The notes under the pieces: model-generated
What the model was told of the DNA's origin: nothing
The model's input: the letters and a program-made list of their open reading frames with translations, nothing else
Databases searched by the model: none
From: Streptomyces sp. ADI96-02
GTDB taxonomy: Bacteria > Actinomycetota > Actinomycetes > Streptomycetales > Streptomycetaceae
Direction of reading: 5' to 3'
DNA: 64,000 nt
Assembly (NCBI RefSeq): GCF_003846185.1
Contig: NZ_ML123035.1
Location: 1 to 64,000, forward strand
Position numbers and translations under genes: made by a program
Part shown: one piece after another, positions 18,765 through 28,003 of the stretch
Numbering within the stretch: position 1 is the stretch's first letter
Layout: each line of letters starts with the position of its first letter

Positions 18765-19985
18765 CTACTCCCCGCTCGTCGTCTGGTCGGGTGCCCGTAG
18801 CAGTTCCCGGAAGTGGGGATGCCAGCCGAGTGGGTTGAGCTCTGTCCGAGCGTTGTCCGCGAGTGAATGCAGGGTCCCCCGGGCGATCCAGCGCTTGTCG
18901 ACCTGTCGGAGTTTGATGTCCTGGGCCGCGCCGAAGGTGCCGTCCAGGATGTTCTCGCCGACGGCCTCAGCGTCATTGCCGGCCTTTCCCGCTTCGAAAC
19001 GGTCGGCGTGTTTGGCGAAGACGAGGTTCCATTCCTGGCGCAGGTCGCTATCGAACTGCGCCAGTTCGCCGGGGGTGACGTGGTGGCGGTAGACCCAGCG
19101 TGAGCGGTGTGCCCAGGCATGGTGGTACTCGCCGATGTGGGCACGGATGCTGCGGTTCCCCAAGCCGATCAGTTTCAGCTGCGCGACGAACACATGGCCG
19201 TCGTACTGGGCGATCTCCTGCTCGGTCAGGTCGTCGAGGCTGTCCACCACGGGCAGGGCGGTCTGTGTGTACTTGCTGAAGACGTAGTCGATCTGCGTGC
19301 GCAGTTCCTCAGCTGTGACCGATAGGCGTCTGCCGGGCGTGGCGTGGTCGAGCATCTCGTGCGACACCGTCCACCACCAACCCTTCAGCTCTTCAAGGAT
19401 TTCCTGGCTCTGTCTGTCGTTCTTCCAGATCCCGACCACTTCACGCAGCGTAGAGTCGACCTCTGACACTCGTGGTGCCTGATCGTCGAGAACGACGGCT
19501 CCGACCAGGGCTGCGCGGGTTTGCGGGCTGCAGGACATGAATCGTGCACGCCAGGGTCGTGTGGTCCTGGCACCGTCGGGATCCTTCGCCACGGCCTCAA
19601 GGACCGCCAGCGCTCCGGGTACGTCGCGGTCCTCTGCCTTGAGTTTGGCCAGCAAGCTACCCGGCGGGACGCTCTGCGTGGTGACCAGGCGCAGCATGGG
19701 CATCTGCCCGGGCTGTACGTGGTCGAGAGCGTCACACCACGAGTTGATGGAGCGCCAGAGGTCAGCGCTGGTCAGCCCGAGTTCGCCTGGGTGACCGTGA
19801 TGCTTGGACTGCACGAGCTCAACGGGGTTGTCCTCGTGGAGGATGTCGATGTCATCGAGCATCTCCATGCGGAGTTCGGCCTGAGGGTCCTTGAACCAGC
19901 GGCGGGCGAGCTCTACCAGCGCCCATTCACACTGATACAGGTAGCCGATCATCTGCCCGGCTGCTGAGTGCGGCATCTTCTGCAT
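18765..19985 (-). CDS. ABC-3C effector: Cap4/DUF4297-like nuclease with ABC-3C C-terminal domain (406 aa)
   Basis: ATG 19985 (or GTG one codon before) lies only a few bases after a strong -10 box, so the message is probably nearly leaderless. Residues 8-65 carry GQMIGYLYQCEWAL, then MEMLDDIDIL and ELVQSKHH, the fold of DUF4297/Cap4-type restriction nucleases (Glu 41, Asp 44-45, Gln-x-Lys at 59-61). The C-terminal third (VDKRWIARGTLHSLAD and LGWHPHF) is the ABC-3C C-terminal domain that docks to the ATPase. It is first in a three-gene operon with the middle component and the ATPase. The nuclease would degrade DNA on activation. Confidence 0.85.
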   Translation of the reverse strand: MQKMPHSAAGQMIGYLYQCEWALVELARRWFKDPQAELRMEMLDDIDILHEDNPVELVQSKHHGHPGELGLTSADLWRSINSWCDALDHVQPGQMPMLRLVTTQSVPPGSLLAKLKAEDRDVPGALAVLEAVAKDPDGARTTRPWRARFMSCSPQTRAALVGAVVLDDQAPRVSEVDSTLREVVGIWKNDRQSQEILEELKGWWWTVSHEMLDHATPGRRLSVTAEELRTQIDYVFSKYTQTALPVVDSLDDLTEQEIAQYDGHVFVAQLKLIGLGNRSIRAHIGEYHHAWAHRSRWVYRHHVTPGELAQFDSDLRQEWNLVFAKHADRFEAGKAGNDAEAVGENILDGTFGAAQDIKLRQVDKRWIARGTLHSLADNARTELNPLGWHPHFRELLRAPDQTTSGE

Positions 19986-19998
19986 CACGATGGGCGAA

Positions 19999-20028
19999 AC
20001 TATAGTTACGCGTCGTGATATCGGGCAA
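19999..20028 (-). promoter_or_regulatory. Promoter of the ABC-3C operon
   Basis: On the minus strand TTGCCC (20028-20023) and TATAGT (20004-19999) are separated by 18 bases. Transcription would begin about seven bases later, near 19991, leaving at most about six bases before the GTG/ATG start: a leaderless arrangement common in actinobacteria. The -10 sits in the palindrome ACTATAGT, which could also be an operator. Confidence 0.5.
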
Positions 20029-21130
20029 GTCGCCTCACGATGCAACTCGCTCCGGCAGCAGCCAAGATGATGCCGCCCTGCCCGATGTGTGTGAGCTCCG
20101 GCCGTCGGGCAGACCGTCGTCGAGCTGGATGACGGCGCTGCAACCAGATGCCCGCGGGGATGAACCGGTCACGGGTGGCTTTGTTCACGACTTCCGACGT
20201 GCAGATGACGATGACTTCGCGAGGCACCCTGCAGACCGGCGAAGTCGATGTTCACGAGAACGCAAGGCGCCTGCCGGCACTCGGCAACGGTACGAGGACG
20301 GGTGCCACCTGCGCCCGTAGCCAGGGCTTTTGCCCCAGCATCCAGCCTGGCGATAGATGGCGCTCCACCAGTCGTCACAGAGGCGCTGCCCGTTCTCACG
20401 AAACATCCGGCGCGGGAGGTGCCTCCCGAACTGCTGTCGAAACGCTGCTCTGCGACGTGTACAGAGCCATCACGAGGCACCGTACGGAAGATCTGCTGCC
20501 ACACGGCCGACATTTTAGAAGCATAGGTAGATGGTCCCGCCCCGGACTCAAGGGCGGACTGCCCCGATGCGGGCAACGGCCAGACCGACGAGCGGTCTCG
20601 GGTCAGCCGATCCCGCACTCGAGCTCAGAGAGATGTCGTCGACACCCCCCGCTACATCGCATTCGATGTCCATCCGTCGAGAAGCTGGGCTTCCTGTGGA
20701 GGACAGCAGGGACGCCGGGATCGCCGCGCAAGCATGTACGGGTGCCGTCTTCGCGTTGCGGCAAGGCACTGGAACTGGTGATAGCACACAGGGTCCGCGG
20801 CCTAGGCCGGCAGTGCTTCCGGGGGCGACCTGCGACCCCGCGTCATGCATAAGAGCTCCGATCCCACGTCGTCGCTGGCCTACTGCCGGGAACCGATCTG
20901 CGCTGTCACCGCGTCCACCGTCCACCGTCCGACATCGGGCAGGGGCCGGAGCTGGCAGTGGTTGTCGAGTGCCATCTCCGAGGCAGGCATCGCGAGTCCT
21001 CCGCGCGACCTATCGAATCTCGCTGCCCGCTGGGGGCGGATCAGACAGACTTACGTGGGCAGCGGTGGGACCGCATCGTTTCTGACAAGGACCATGCCCA
21101 TGGGGAGAGATCCTGTCTGGAGAGAAGCCC
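20029..21130. other. Low-coding region with possible gene remnants
   Basis: About 1.1 kb has no intact frame with Streptomyces codon bias. On the minus strand, short protein-like stretches in different frames (LVNIDFAGLQGA near 20240, EVIVICTSEVVNKATRDRF near 20200) would join if a base were added or removed, suggesting a decayed gene between about 20030 and 20620 that I cannot identify. From 20620 to 21130 I see nothing definite apart from the start of the lipoprotein gene's leader. Confidence 0.35.
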
Positions 21131-21817
21131 ATGACCAATCGCACAAGAACCGCCACCGCGTTTTTCGCCGCCATCACATCGGCTCTGCTTCTTGTGGGTT
21201 GTGGCGGGCCCGTGGCACCCGAAGTAGCGGACTTGTCAGGTAAAACCTTTGAGGAAGCCAAGAAGGATGCTATCCAGGCCGGATACGGCAGCGAGTTCGG
21301 CGTCAACGGTCAGTCTGCCAACGCCTACACCGCCCCTGGAAGCACCAACAACTACCATGAGCGGGAGTTCGACGAGGATGATCCAGCCCACTTCTCGTGG
21401 ACCGTCTGCTCCCAGGACCCCAGCGACCTGTCTTCTGAAAAAGACGGCAGCGACTGGGTCCTCTTTCTCTACCTAGTCGAGAAGCCGTCAGACTGCGAGG
21501 GCGGCGAGATCACCGCTGAAGCCCGCGAACGATACGTCGCCATTGCCAAACAGGGGAAAGCGCTGGCGACGGAGCCCACCGCAGATGACACAAGCGACAT
21601 CCCGACAGAGGACAGCTACCGCACCATTGACGACCCCGACTTCACGTACACCGGAGACTTCACCCTTGACACCGGTCTGCCCGATCCTCAGGAACGGGAC
21701 GCTTACGGTTCCTACCGTTACAGCTTGTGCGAAGGCTCTGACTACGCCACCGCCAGCGACTGCTATCCCACCGAGTGGCAGAGGGTGTACGAGGAATACC
21801 GCGAAGAGTACAACTAG
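21131..21817 (+). CDS. Secreted lipoprotein with PASTA-like segment (228 aa)
   Basis: ATG 21131 has GGAGAG at about 6 bases. A lipoprotein signal peptide is clear: TNRTRTAT, hydrophobic AFFAAITSALLL, lipobox LLVGC with the acylated Cys at residue 24. Next comes VADLSGKTFEEAKKDAIQAGY, the start of a PASTA-like domain (cell-wall or beta-lactam-like ligand binding). The rest is acidic and Tyr-rich, with several Cys that could form disulfides outside the membrane. G+C is slightly lower than its neighbours. It stands alone; function unknown. Confidence 0.75.
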   Translation: MTNRTRTATAFFAAITSALLLVGCGGPVAPEVADLSGKTFEEAKKDAIQAGYGSEFGVNGQSANAYTAPGSTNNYHEREFDEDDPAHFSWTVCSQDPSDLSSEKDGSDWVLFLYLVEKPSDCEGGEITAEARERYVAIAKQGKALATEPTADDTSDIPTEDSYRTIDDPDFTYTGDFTLDTGLPDPQERDAYGSYRYSLCEGSDYATASDCYPTEWQRVYEEYREEYN

Positions 21818-22000
21818 TACTCCAGCCGCAGATCGTGATCTTGCTGGTCGGGCCGGTGCGGCCACGGTTGATCATCGCGAGTTGTGTGGACCTACGAAGA
21901 GACGGTGGCCGCAGGTCACAACATGATCCCGGCAGTTGGCAGGAGGCATTCGAAATGGCCATCAGCCGGATCGCTGGCCGATTCGCACGGTGAAGAAGCG

Positions 22001-22640
22001 CTATGCCGTGGGTGTTCCGTCGGGGTGGTCGTTGATCCATGACAGGCCGCCCAGGTCGAGCCTGTGGCGGGCGCGGGTGACAGCGACGTAGGCGAGGCGT
22101 GCTTCGACTCTGTCGATGGGGCGGGGACAGGGCGCCCGTTGGCGTCTTTCTTGTCGGTGTCGCGGGGTGGGGTGAAGTCGTCGGCGATTATGACGCTTGC
22201 CCATTCGCGGCCCTTGGACTTGTGGGCGGTCGAGACGGTGACGTGGGCGGTGCTCTCGGGTTCGAGGCGGTGAACAGCGTTGAGGATGGCGTCGGTTCCG
22301 TGGGTATCGACGAGGTCGACGAGCGGCTGGAAATCTCGTCCCGCGGGGTCGTTCGCAGCGTAGTCCTGCAGGTCACTCCAGGTGGGGAAGAGTAGAAGTT
22401 CGGGGTGGAAGGTGCGCGCAGGGGTGCGGTGGCAATGGAGAGCCAGCGGTTGGCTTCGTGGGCGAGGTCGGGGCCGAAGCGGAAGGACTGGGCCAGGGTC
22501 AGGCCCGTGCCGCAGAAGGCGGTCATGATGCCGCGGGCGCCGCGCCACTGGTAATGGCCTGGGCGGAGTCTCCGACCATGACGAGCTGGGCATGGTCGCG
22601 CTGGGCGTTGAAGACCCCGTGCGCTAATGGACGGGCTGTC
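22001..22640 (-). pseudogene. Remnant of a UvrD/PcrA-type helicase C-terminal part
   Basis: Read in successive frames, the minus strand gives QRDHAQLVMVGDSAQAI and YQWRGARGIMTAF (motif III), then LAQSFRFGPDLAHEAN (motif IV), HVTVSTAHKSKGREW (motif V) and LAYVAVTRARHRLDLG (motif VI), in the right order for an SF1A helicase. Each switch of frame is a frameshift; the first is a missing base near 22551-22555, where GCCATC-TAC has become GCCAT-TAC. Others lie near 22430 and 22110. The N-terminal half, with Walker A, is absent. Confidence 0.75.
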
Positions 22641-22784
22641 CAGTCCCGGCCATGCCGGCCGTCGCCGGGTTTCGCTCTAGGTGACGCGGATCCGCAGCAC
22701 GTACCGCTCGCCGGCCCAGTCGCCGCCACGACCTTCAGGAAGACCCGCAGGGGGGAGGACACCAGGGCGGGCAGGTCTACACGC

Positions 22785-23160
22785 ACGAACATCGTGTTCC
22801 TTGTGCAACTCGGTATGGAGCTGGAGGACAGGGCGGAGGTCGAGGGCCCCATCGCCGACCAGCACACCGCACTTGACGGCGTCCGCCGTGACATCGCGAC
22901 GGTCTGGACCCCGGACGGTCACAGCCGGTTCGAGCTGGCGAAGCACCGCAGCCTCGCGCGATCAGCGCCGGGCCGCACATTCTGGGCACGCACCGCGTCA
23001 TGTTCGCCGTCAACGACATCGAGGACACCGTTACCTGCCTGCACCCTCACGGCGTCGAATTCGCGCGCGAGATGGCTCGGTCCAGGAACAGCTACCCGAT
23101 CTGCTGCATCCACAGTCCGGAGGGCATCATCTTTGCCGTGGCTCAGCAGCTGCGCCAAGA
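22785..23160 (+). pseudogene. Broken VOC (glyoxalase/bleomycin-resistance) family gene
   Basis: One frame gives GMELEDRAEVEGPIADQHT and LDGVRRDIATVWTPDGHSR; a second, starting at about 22985, gives HRVMFAVNDIEDTVTCL and PEGIIFAVAQQL. Together these match the usual order in VOC proteins, so a frameshift lies near 22975. The N-terminal beta unit is also missing. No function is expected. Confidence 0.7.
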
Positions 23161-24300
23161 GACGATCTCATTGGAATCACCAAGAACCTTCGAAAATCTC
23201 TTCGAAAGTGATGTTCCACTCCGAGATGGGATCCTCAAAGGGGCGTGGTCGAACTGTTTGATCTTGGCGTGTGTCTGCTGTGCGAGTGCTTCTTCATCGT
23301 CGACTTCGTCGCGCTCGGCATGGTAGGTCTGCAGTGCGCAGAGACTGTAGATCAGGGATTCGACATCACGGTGGATGAGGAGGTGCCGTGAAGTGCCTTC
23401 CAGGAAGGCATAGATGTGTTCGGTGTCGGGGTCCAGGGCCAGGACTGAGTCATTGAAGTAGCCCAGGAAGAGCCATTTTTGCGCCTCGGCGGGGTAGGAC
23501 CGCCCCGTGGTTTCGAGGAACTCACCGAGGTACACGGACTCTTGGCTGGGATTTTTGACGTCCATGCGTGAGAGGAAGAGGTCGTCGTGCGGGAGACCCA
23601 CTTCGTACAGGATGCGAGTCGAGCGTGACAGCTCGGCAGACGCTGCCAGATGCGCTCTTCGGGATGGAGCCGGCCAGGGCCCGTGCTGTCGGTGACGACT
23701 TCCTTGCGGCCTTCGGTCAGCTTGAACTCGAAGGAGGCCGAGAACGGGAAGTTCAGAGTGTGCCGCACGTCGTCCAGGACTCGGGACCACCAGCTTTCCC
23801 GTTCGGCGAAGGCCAGGGGGTCGAGGTCCTTGAGGCCGGTCATGAGGCTGCGAAGGACGGGGAGCGCGTCCTGAAGGCCCTCTGTAGAGGCGAGGCGTGG
23901 CAGGCCGCGGTCGAGCAGCATCAGTGCTTCGTTGAACAGATCCACGCTTGCGCTGACGTACATGTCCGGAATTTCCTCGGCCAGGAAGACGGCTTGGACG
24001 GCGCCGTCCGGCCTGACGCACAGCTCGGCTCCTCCATCCGTGCCCAGGCGCAGCCAGCGGCTGAGCATGCCGGGCGGGGACGGACGCTTTTACTGGGAGG
24101 CGAACGCTGCGAGTTGGGCGGCGTCGTTGGTGGCCGCCGCGCGGAAGTAGGGCGCGACAGCGACCGGAACACCTTGGTCTCGCAGCGCGCGGACAGCGTC
24201 CTCAGGTACCGGGGCGCCGTGGAGGGATACGGGGTGGAATCGGCGGACTCCGTCAGTGCCGAAGTGCGTGGTGATCGATTCGGTTATGACTACGTATTGC
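23143..24300 (-). pseudogene. Broken SUKH-4 family immunity gene
   Basis: The 5' part reads VVITESITTHFGTDGVRRF and PEDAVRALRDQGVPVAVA. It is followed by an in-frame TAA near 24090, then WLRLGTDGGAELCVRPDG and further SUKH-like sequence in the same frame. A frameshift near 23640 moves to RILYEVGLPHDDLFLSR and LIYSLCALQTYHAE. The parts together give a SUKH-4 protein, a family that neutralises polymorphic toxins in Streptomyces. There is at least one nonsense and one frameshift mutation, and no cognate toxin gene is near. Confidence 0.7.
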
Positions 24301-24397
24301 TCCTCAAGGCGGTGTCAAAGGTCAGGGCACATTTGGGGTTTCCCTCGTATTGCCCCGGTTGTGATGCGGAGGATGTGGCCTGCGGCTGGTTCGAGGG

Positions 24398-25111
24398 TCA
24401 GCGTGGGCGCCAGGTGCGGATTTCCAGGTGGGTGATGTGGGCGCCGGGGTGGATGCGGCCGGTGTCGACGAGCCACTGATGAATGGCGGTCGTGACGTCT
24501 CCGCCGGAGCGGTCGACGCGGCGGGCGAAGTCTCCTGCATCGAAGCCGCCGGTGGCGGCGGATCCGTAGGAACGCTCTTCGGTGTGGTCGGTGCGCTGGA
24601 TGACGTCGCGGCGGATACCGGGTGAGTCGGTGCGGCTTCCGGAGGCGTGGACGTAGCCGGTCTTGGCGAGGCGCACGGTGAAGGCAAGGCGCAGGCCCTG
24701 ACGGGCGGCTTCAGCGATGAGGGGGCGCAGGCGGGCAGAGCCGGAGGCGATGGCCTGTGCTCCTGCGCGGCCGGTGCCGGTGCCGGTGGGGGTGATCAGG
24801 AGTGCTTTGGTGCGGACGCGGGCTTTGGTGCCGGCGGCGGTGGTGCGGCGGGTGATGTGCCCAGCGGCGATGGCCGCGAGTTCGGCGGTGTCGGTGATAC
24901 CTGCGCTCTGGACAGCGGTGAGGACTTGGGTGAGGGCGGGGACGAAGACTGCGCCTTTGTTCTTTGTGTAGAACTGGGAGACGAGGGAGGGGTCGCGGTT
25001 GATGATGCGGGCGATGTCGCGTTTGGTGTAGCCGGCTGCCTGGAGCTGGTCGGCGAGCTGGGCTGCGTCGTTGAGTTGTGGTGCGGGGGCGCGTCGGCGG
25101 CGGGGCGGCAT
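24398..25111 (-). CDS. HTH DNA-binding protein, candidate replication/terminal protein (237 aa)
   Basis: ATG 25111 overlaps the upstream stop as ATGA, so the two are coupled. Residues 1-12 are basic (PPRRRRAP). A helix-turn-helix lies at about 15-45: LADQLQAAGYTKRDIARIIN then DPSLVSQFY. The middle is basic and helical; the C-terminal half (about 130-237) is mixed alpha/beta with HLEIRTWRPR at the end. It is smaller than its partner and comes second, the same order as tap-tpg and tac-tpc telomere gene pairs of Streptomyces linear replicons. Sequence does not resemble Tpg. A Tpc-like terminal protein or a plasmid replication/partition factor is possible; neither is proven. Confidence 0.75.
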   Translation of the reverse strand: MPPRRRRAPAPQLNDAAQLADQLQAAGYTKRDIARIINRDPSLVSQFYTKNKGAVFVPALTQVLTAVQSAGITDTAELAAIAAGHITRRTTAAGTKARVRTKALLITPTGTGTGRAGAQAIASGSARLRPLIAEAARQGLRLAFTVRLAKTGYVHASGSRTDSPGIRRDVIQRTDHTEERSYGSAATGGFDAGDFARRVDRSGGDVTTAIHQWLVDTGRIHPGAHITHLEIRTWRPR

Positions 25112-27291
25112 CAGGACCCCTCGTTGTTGGGGGAGGTGGGCTGGATGGTGCGGCCCTTGTCGCGCAGGGTCAGGAGTTCGTCTTCGGTGGTAGGTGCGGT
25201 GAGGGGGCCTGTGAGGTGGCCCTTGTTCAGGTAGTCGCCGGGCTGGCCGTGGTAGGGCCAGGCCTGGGGCTGGGTGAGGTAGACGGCGTCGGTACGAAAG
25301 GCAACGACGCTGCCGGGCGGGGCGTGGAGAGCGCCGACGTAGGTGTTGTCGTCGCGGTGGCGCTGGGAGAGCAGGGCGGCTCGGGCGGAGGACCAGATGT
25401 GGGCGGCCCATTCGGGGTGGGCGTTGGGGTCGCGGGTGAAGCCGGTGGGGCGTTGCCAGGTGATGGTCTGGTCGTCGAAGCCGATGATCTCGGCATCGGT
25501 GGGGACGTCACGTTCTGCGGTGCGGGGTGTGGTGCCGGTGACGGTGCGGGGGCGTTGGGCGAAGGCGCCGATGCCGTAAAGGAGGATGGCGCGCACCGCC
25601 CGGGCTGCGAGGTGGGCGGCGGTGCGCTGGGCGGGGTCGCCGTTGAGGTCGGCCTGGGCAGTGAGGGAGGACCAGGCTTCCTTGAGCTTCTTGGACCAGT
25701 CGTCCAGGGGCTTGCCGTCGTCGAAGAGGATGCCGTCGAGGATTTCGACCTTCCACGGGCCGTGGGGGTTGGAAAGAGCGGTGTGGATCTCGGGCCCACC
25801 CGCCCAGGTGGTGAACGTGGTGCCGGGGGTGGCGGGGTAGTGCCAGGCCCGGTCGCCGGGGGCTGGCGCGGGGAGAATGCCGACGTGGCCCCAGTTCTGG
25901 GGGACGGTAACGCGGACGTGCCAGTGCCCGCAGGCGAACAGCGCTTTGGCCTGTTCCTTTTCCGACCACGCGGCGAACCTGGCGGCGGTGACACGGCGGG
26001 GGGTGCCGATGCCGGCTTTCCAGGTGTGCTTGGCGTAGGCGAAGGTCCGGTCGTACTCAACCAGGGCAGGGAGCTGCTCAGGGACACAGGGCGGGGTCAG
26101 GAGTTCGGTGCGTCCCTGTCCGGCGGTCGCGTGGAAGAGGCCGCGCAGTTCTTCGGACAGGACGGGGTAGCCGCCGGCGTACTGGCCCTTGGTGGGGATG
26201 GTGCGGGTCCACAGGTCCCGGCCGGTCTGGGACGGTGAGCCCATCAGGACGGCGTCGGGCCAGTGGCGGCGCAGGGCTTTCCACAGCAAGACGAACGCGT
26301 CGCGGATGACGGCGGGCTCGGTGCCCTCGGTGTCGAACCACTCCCCCGCCGAGCGGATCTCGACGTGCTGTTCGCCCTGTTCGCGCTGGTAGCGGCCGAC
26401 AGGGTTGCGGGGGTGGACGAAGTGGCCGGCCATGCGGTCCTTACCCCGCCCGGTGTCCGTGCGCCAGCCGGGTGTGGGGGCGTTCAGCCAGGCTCCGACG
26501 GCGTCCTTGAGGAAGGGGTGCTGGTCGGCCTGACGGTGCCAGGGGGCGCCCGCGGTGATGTAGATCCGCTCAACACCGTCCGGCAGAACGTGGAAGACGG
26601 TGTTCAGGATTTCTGCGGCACTTGCGGTCGGCAGGTCGAGGCGGAACGTCTGGTCGCGGTGGACCAGCACACCCGCCTCGGTATCGAGAAAGACGGTGCT
26701 GCGGGCCTGCTGGGTGAAGTTCGGGTGCGTGGAGGCCAGGTTCGCCGTGTGGGCGAACCAGCGGTCTCCCTCAGGGCCTTCCGGGATGCCGGGAAGGGTG
26801 CGCTGCGCTCCATGGGCCGCGAGAGGAGCAGCCGTGAGCGGGGCCGGCGCAGAAGACGACGCAGAAAGCGACGCTGAAAGGGCTGCAGGCGGCTCGGGTT
26901 CCGCTGCCGCTTCAGGGGCGGGGCGGGTCATTGCCGGGGCGACCGTGCCTGCCCGGGACGGGGCCTGCTCCTGTGCGGGTTCGGGACCGCTGGGCGGTGC
27001 TGTCTGCCTGGCAGGCTCAGGGGGTGCGACGGCTGCGCCGGTCGGGGCTGCTGGTGCGGGGTTGGTGAGCTGGTCGGGGGCGAGAATGGGAGCGATCGCC
27101 ACGATGTCGGCGAGGCTGAGTCCGGCTGCGGGCGCGATGCGCTCCGCCTTCGCCTTCTCGTATCCGGCCAGCGCGGTGATCTGCCGGGCGCGGTCCGTCT
27201 CGAGTTTGGCGAGGGTGGCCTGGGTCTTCTTGATGTCATCGCGCAGAGCCCGCAGCTCGGCCAGCTGTGCGTTGTAGGTCTTTGCGTCCAT
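25111..27291 (-). CDS. Unknown large partner protein in the HTH operon (726 aa)
   Basis: The start is ATG about 27291 (GTG one codon before), with AAGGGA upstream. Residues 1-60 form a coiled coil (LAELRALRDDIKKTQATLAK). Residues 75-170 are a disordered linker rich in Pro, Ala, Glu and Ser. From about 185 onward lies a globular region with GDRWFAHTANLASTHPNF, then RRHWPDAVLMGSPSQTGRD and repeated Trp/His-rich blocks, with no signature I can assign to a known enzyme. It is coupled to the HTH gene downstream and lies 22 bases after the MerR-like gene. Its position suggests a telomere-associated or replication protein, comparable in size to Tac or Tap, but Tap's HTH is missing. Confidence 0.75.
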   Translation of the reverse strand: MDAKTYNAQLAELRALRDDIKKTQATLAKLETDRARQITALAGYEKAKAERIAPAAGLSLADIVAIAPILAPDQLTNPAPAAPTGAAVAPPEPARQTAPPSGPEPAQEQAPSRAGTVAPAMTRPAPEAAAEPEPPAALSASLSASSSAPAPLTAAPLAAHGAQRTLPGIPEGPEGDRWFAHTANLASTHPNFTQQARSTVFLDTEAGVLVHRDQTFRLDLPTASAAEILNTVFHVLPDGVERIYITAGAPWHRQADQHPFLKDAVGAWLNAPTPGWRTDTGRGKDRMAGHFVHPRNPVGRYQREQGEQHVEIRSAGEWFDTEGTEPAVIRDAFVLLWKALRRHWPDAVLMGSPSQTGRDLWTRTIPTKGQYAGGYPVLSEELRGLFHATAGQGRTELLTPPCVPEQLPALVEYDRTFAYAKHTWKAGIGTPRRVTAARFAAWSEKEQAKALFACGHWHVRVTVPQNWGHVGILPAPAPGDRAWHYPATPGTTFTTWAGGPEIHTALSNPHGPWKVEILDGILFDDGKPLDDWSKKLKEAWSSLTAQADLNGDPAQRTAAHLAARAVRAILLYGIGAFAQRPRTVTGTTPRTAERDVPTDAEIIGFDDQTITWQRPTGFTRDPNAHPEWAAHIWSSARAALLSQRHRDDNTYVGALHAPPGSVVAFRTDAVYLTQPQAWPYHGQPGDYLNKGHLTGPLTAPTTEDELLTLRDKGRTIQPTSPNNEGS

Positions 27292-27313
27292 CACGATCCC
27301 TTGGGCCTGCAGG

Positions 27314-27916
27314 TCAGTTGGCGGTACTGCTACGGGTTGAGACGTACGCGATCGCGCCGCTCGACTGCGAGGGCAAGCGGGTTCCTAGGAGGAGATCCGC
27401 GACGTCCCGGTCGGTCTGGCGCGGTGCGGTCAGATGTTTTATCGGGGTGGCCAGGTCGCTGACATATCCAGTGAGGACTGCATCGGGAAATGCGTGCCGC
27501 CCGCCTTCGCCTTTCTCCCACCTGTCCAGGCCGGTCAGGACCGCCACCACATAGCCCGACACCGTCACCGGCAGTACTCCCCCGGCCGCGACGCTCGCGG
27601 CATCACAGCGCCACCAGCCTCTCAAGCCCTTGAGGAGGTCGTCGGGGCCAAGGTCTGGCGCGTAGCCTGCCCATTTCCGGTGGGTGTCATGGACTTGTTG
27701 TGCCGCGTCGACGCGCAGGACCCCGAGCAGGTCGGCGTCCAGGCGGTCCACGGGCGCAGGGGCGCGTTTATGCAGGGCCTGGACGACCCAAAGCGGCGTC
27801 ATCACGCGAACACCGCGCCGGGATAGACCGGGCAGTACGCCTGCTCTGATGAGACGCCGGTATGTGGTAATCGCACAGCCGAGTTCTTCTGCGGCCTGTC
27901 CGGTGGTCAGCAACAT
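27314..27916 (-). CDS. MerR/excisionase-like HTH regulator (200 aa)
   Basis: ATG 27916 has a strong GAGGAGG at 6 bases. Residues 1-50 form a winged-helix of the excisionase type: LLTTGQAAEELGCAITTYRR then AGVLPGLSRRGVRVMTP. The remaining 150 residues include DDLLKGLRGWWRCD and a hydrophobic VVAVLTGLDRW, with no known fold. It is first in an operon with the 726-aa and 237-aa genes, and probably controls it from the palindrome at 27985-28003. Confidence 0.75.
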   Translation of the reverse strand: MLLTTGQAAEELGCAITTYRRLIRAGVLPGLSRRGVRVMTPLWVVQALHKRAPAPVDRLDADLLGVLRVDAAQQVHDTHRKWAGYAPDLGPDDLLKGLRGWWRCDAASVAAGGVLPVTVSGYVVAVLTGLDRWEKGEGGRHAFPDAVLTGYVSDLATPIKHLTAPRQTDRDVADLLLGTRLPSQSSGAIAYVSTRSSTAN

Positions 27917-27984
27917 GGCCTGCCTCCTCGGATCCGGGCGCTGCCGCGCTTGGACGCTATCGGCAGTCCCACCATCCACGCAAG

Positions 27985-28003
27985 TCTGATCAGATATCTG
28001 ATT
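27985..28003. promoter_or_regulatory. Overlapping palindromes, probable operator
   Basis: TCTGATCAGA (27985-27994) and ATCAGATATCTGAT (27989-28002) are perfect overlapping palindromes in an AT-rich patch about 70 bases before the MerR-like gene. Position and symmetry fit an autoregulatory operator. Confidence 0.5.

Noticed and set aside
25111..27291. Tap telomere-associated protein
   Set aside because: Size is similar but the N-terminal HTH region that Tap has is absent; only a weak Tac-like possibility is kept.
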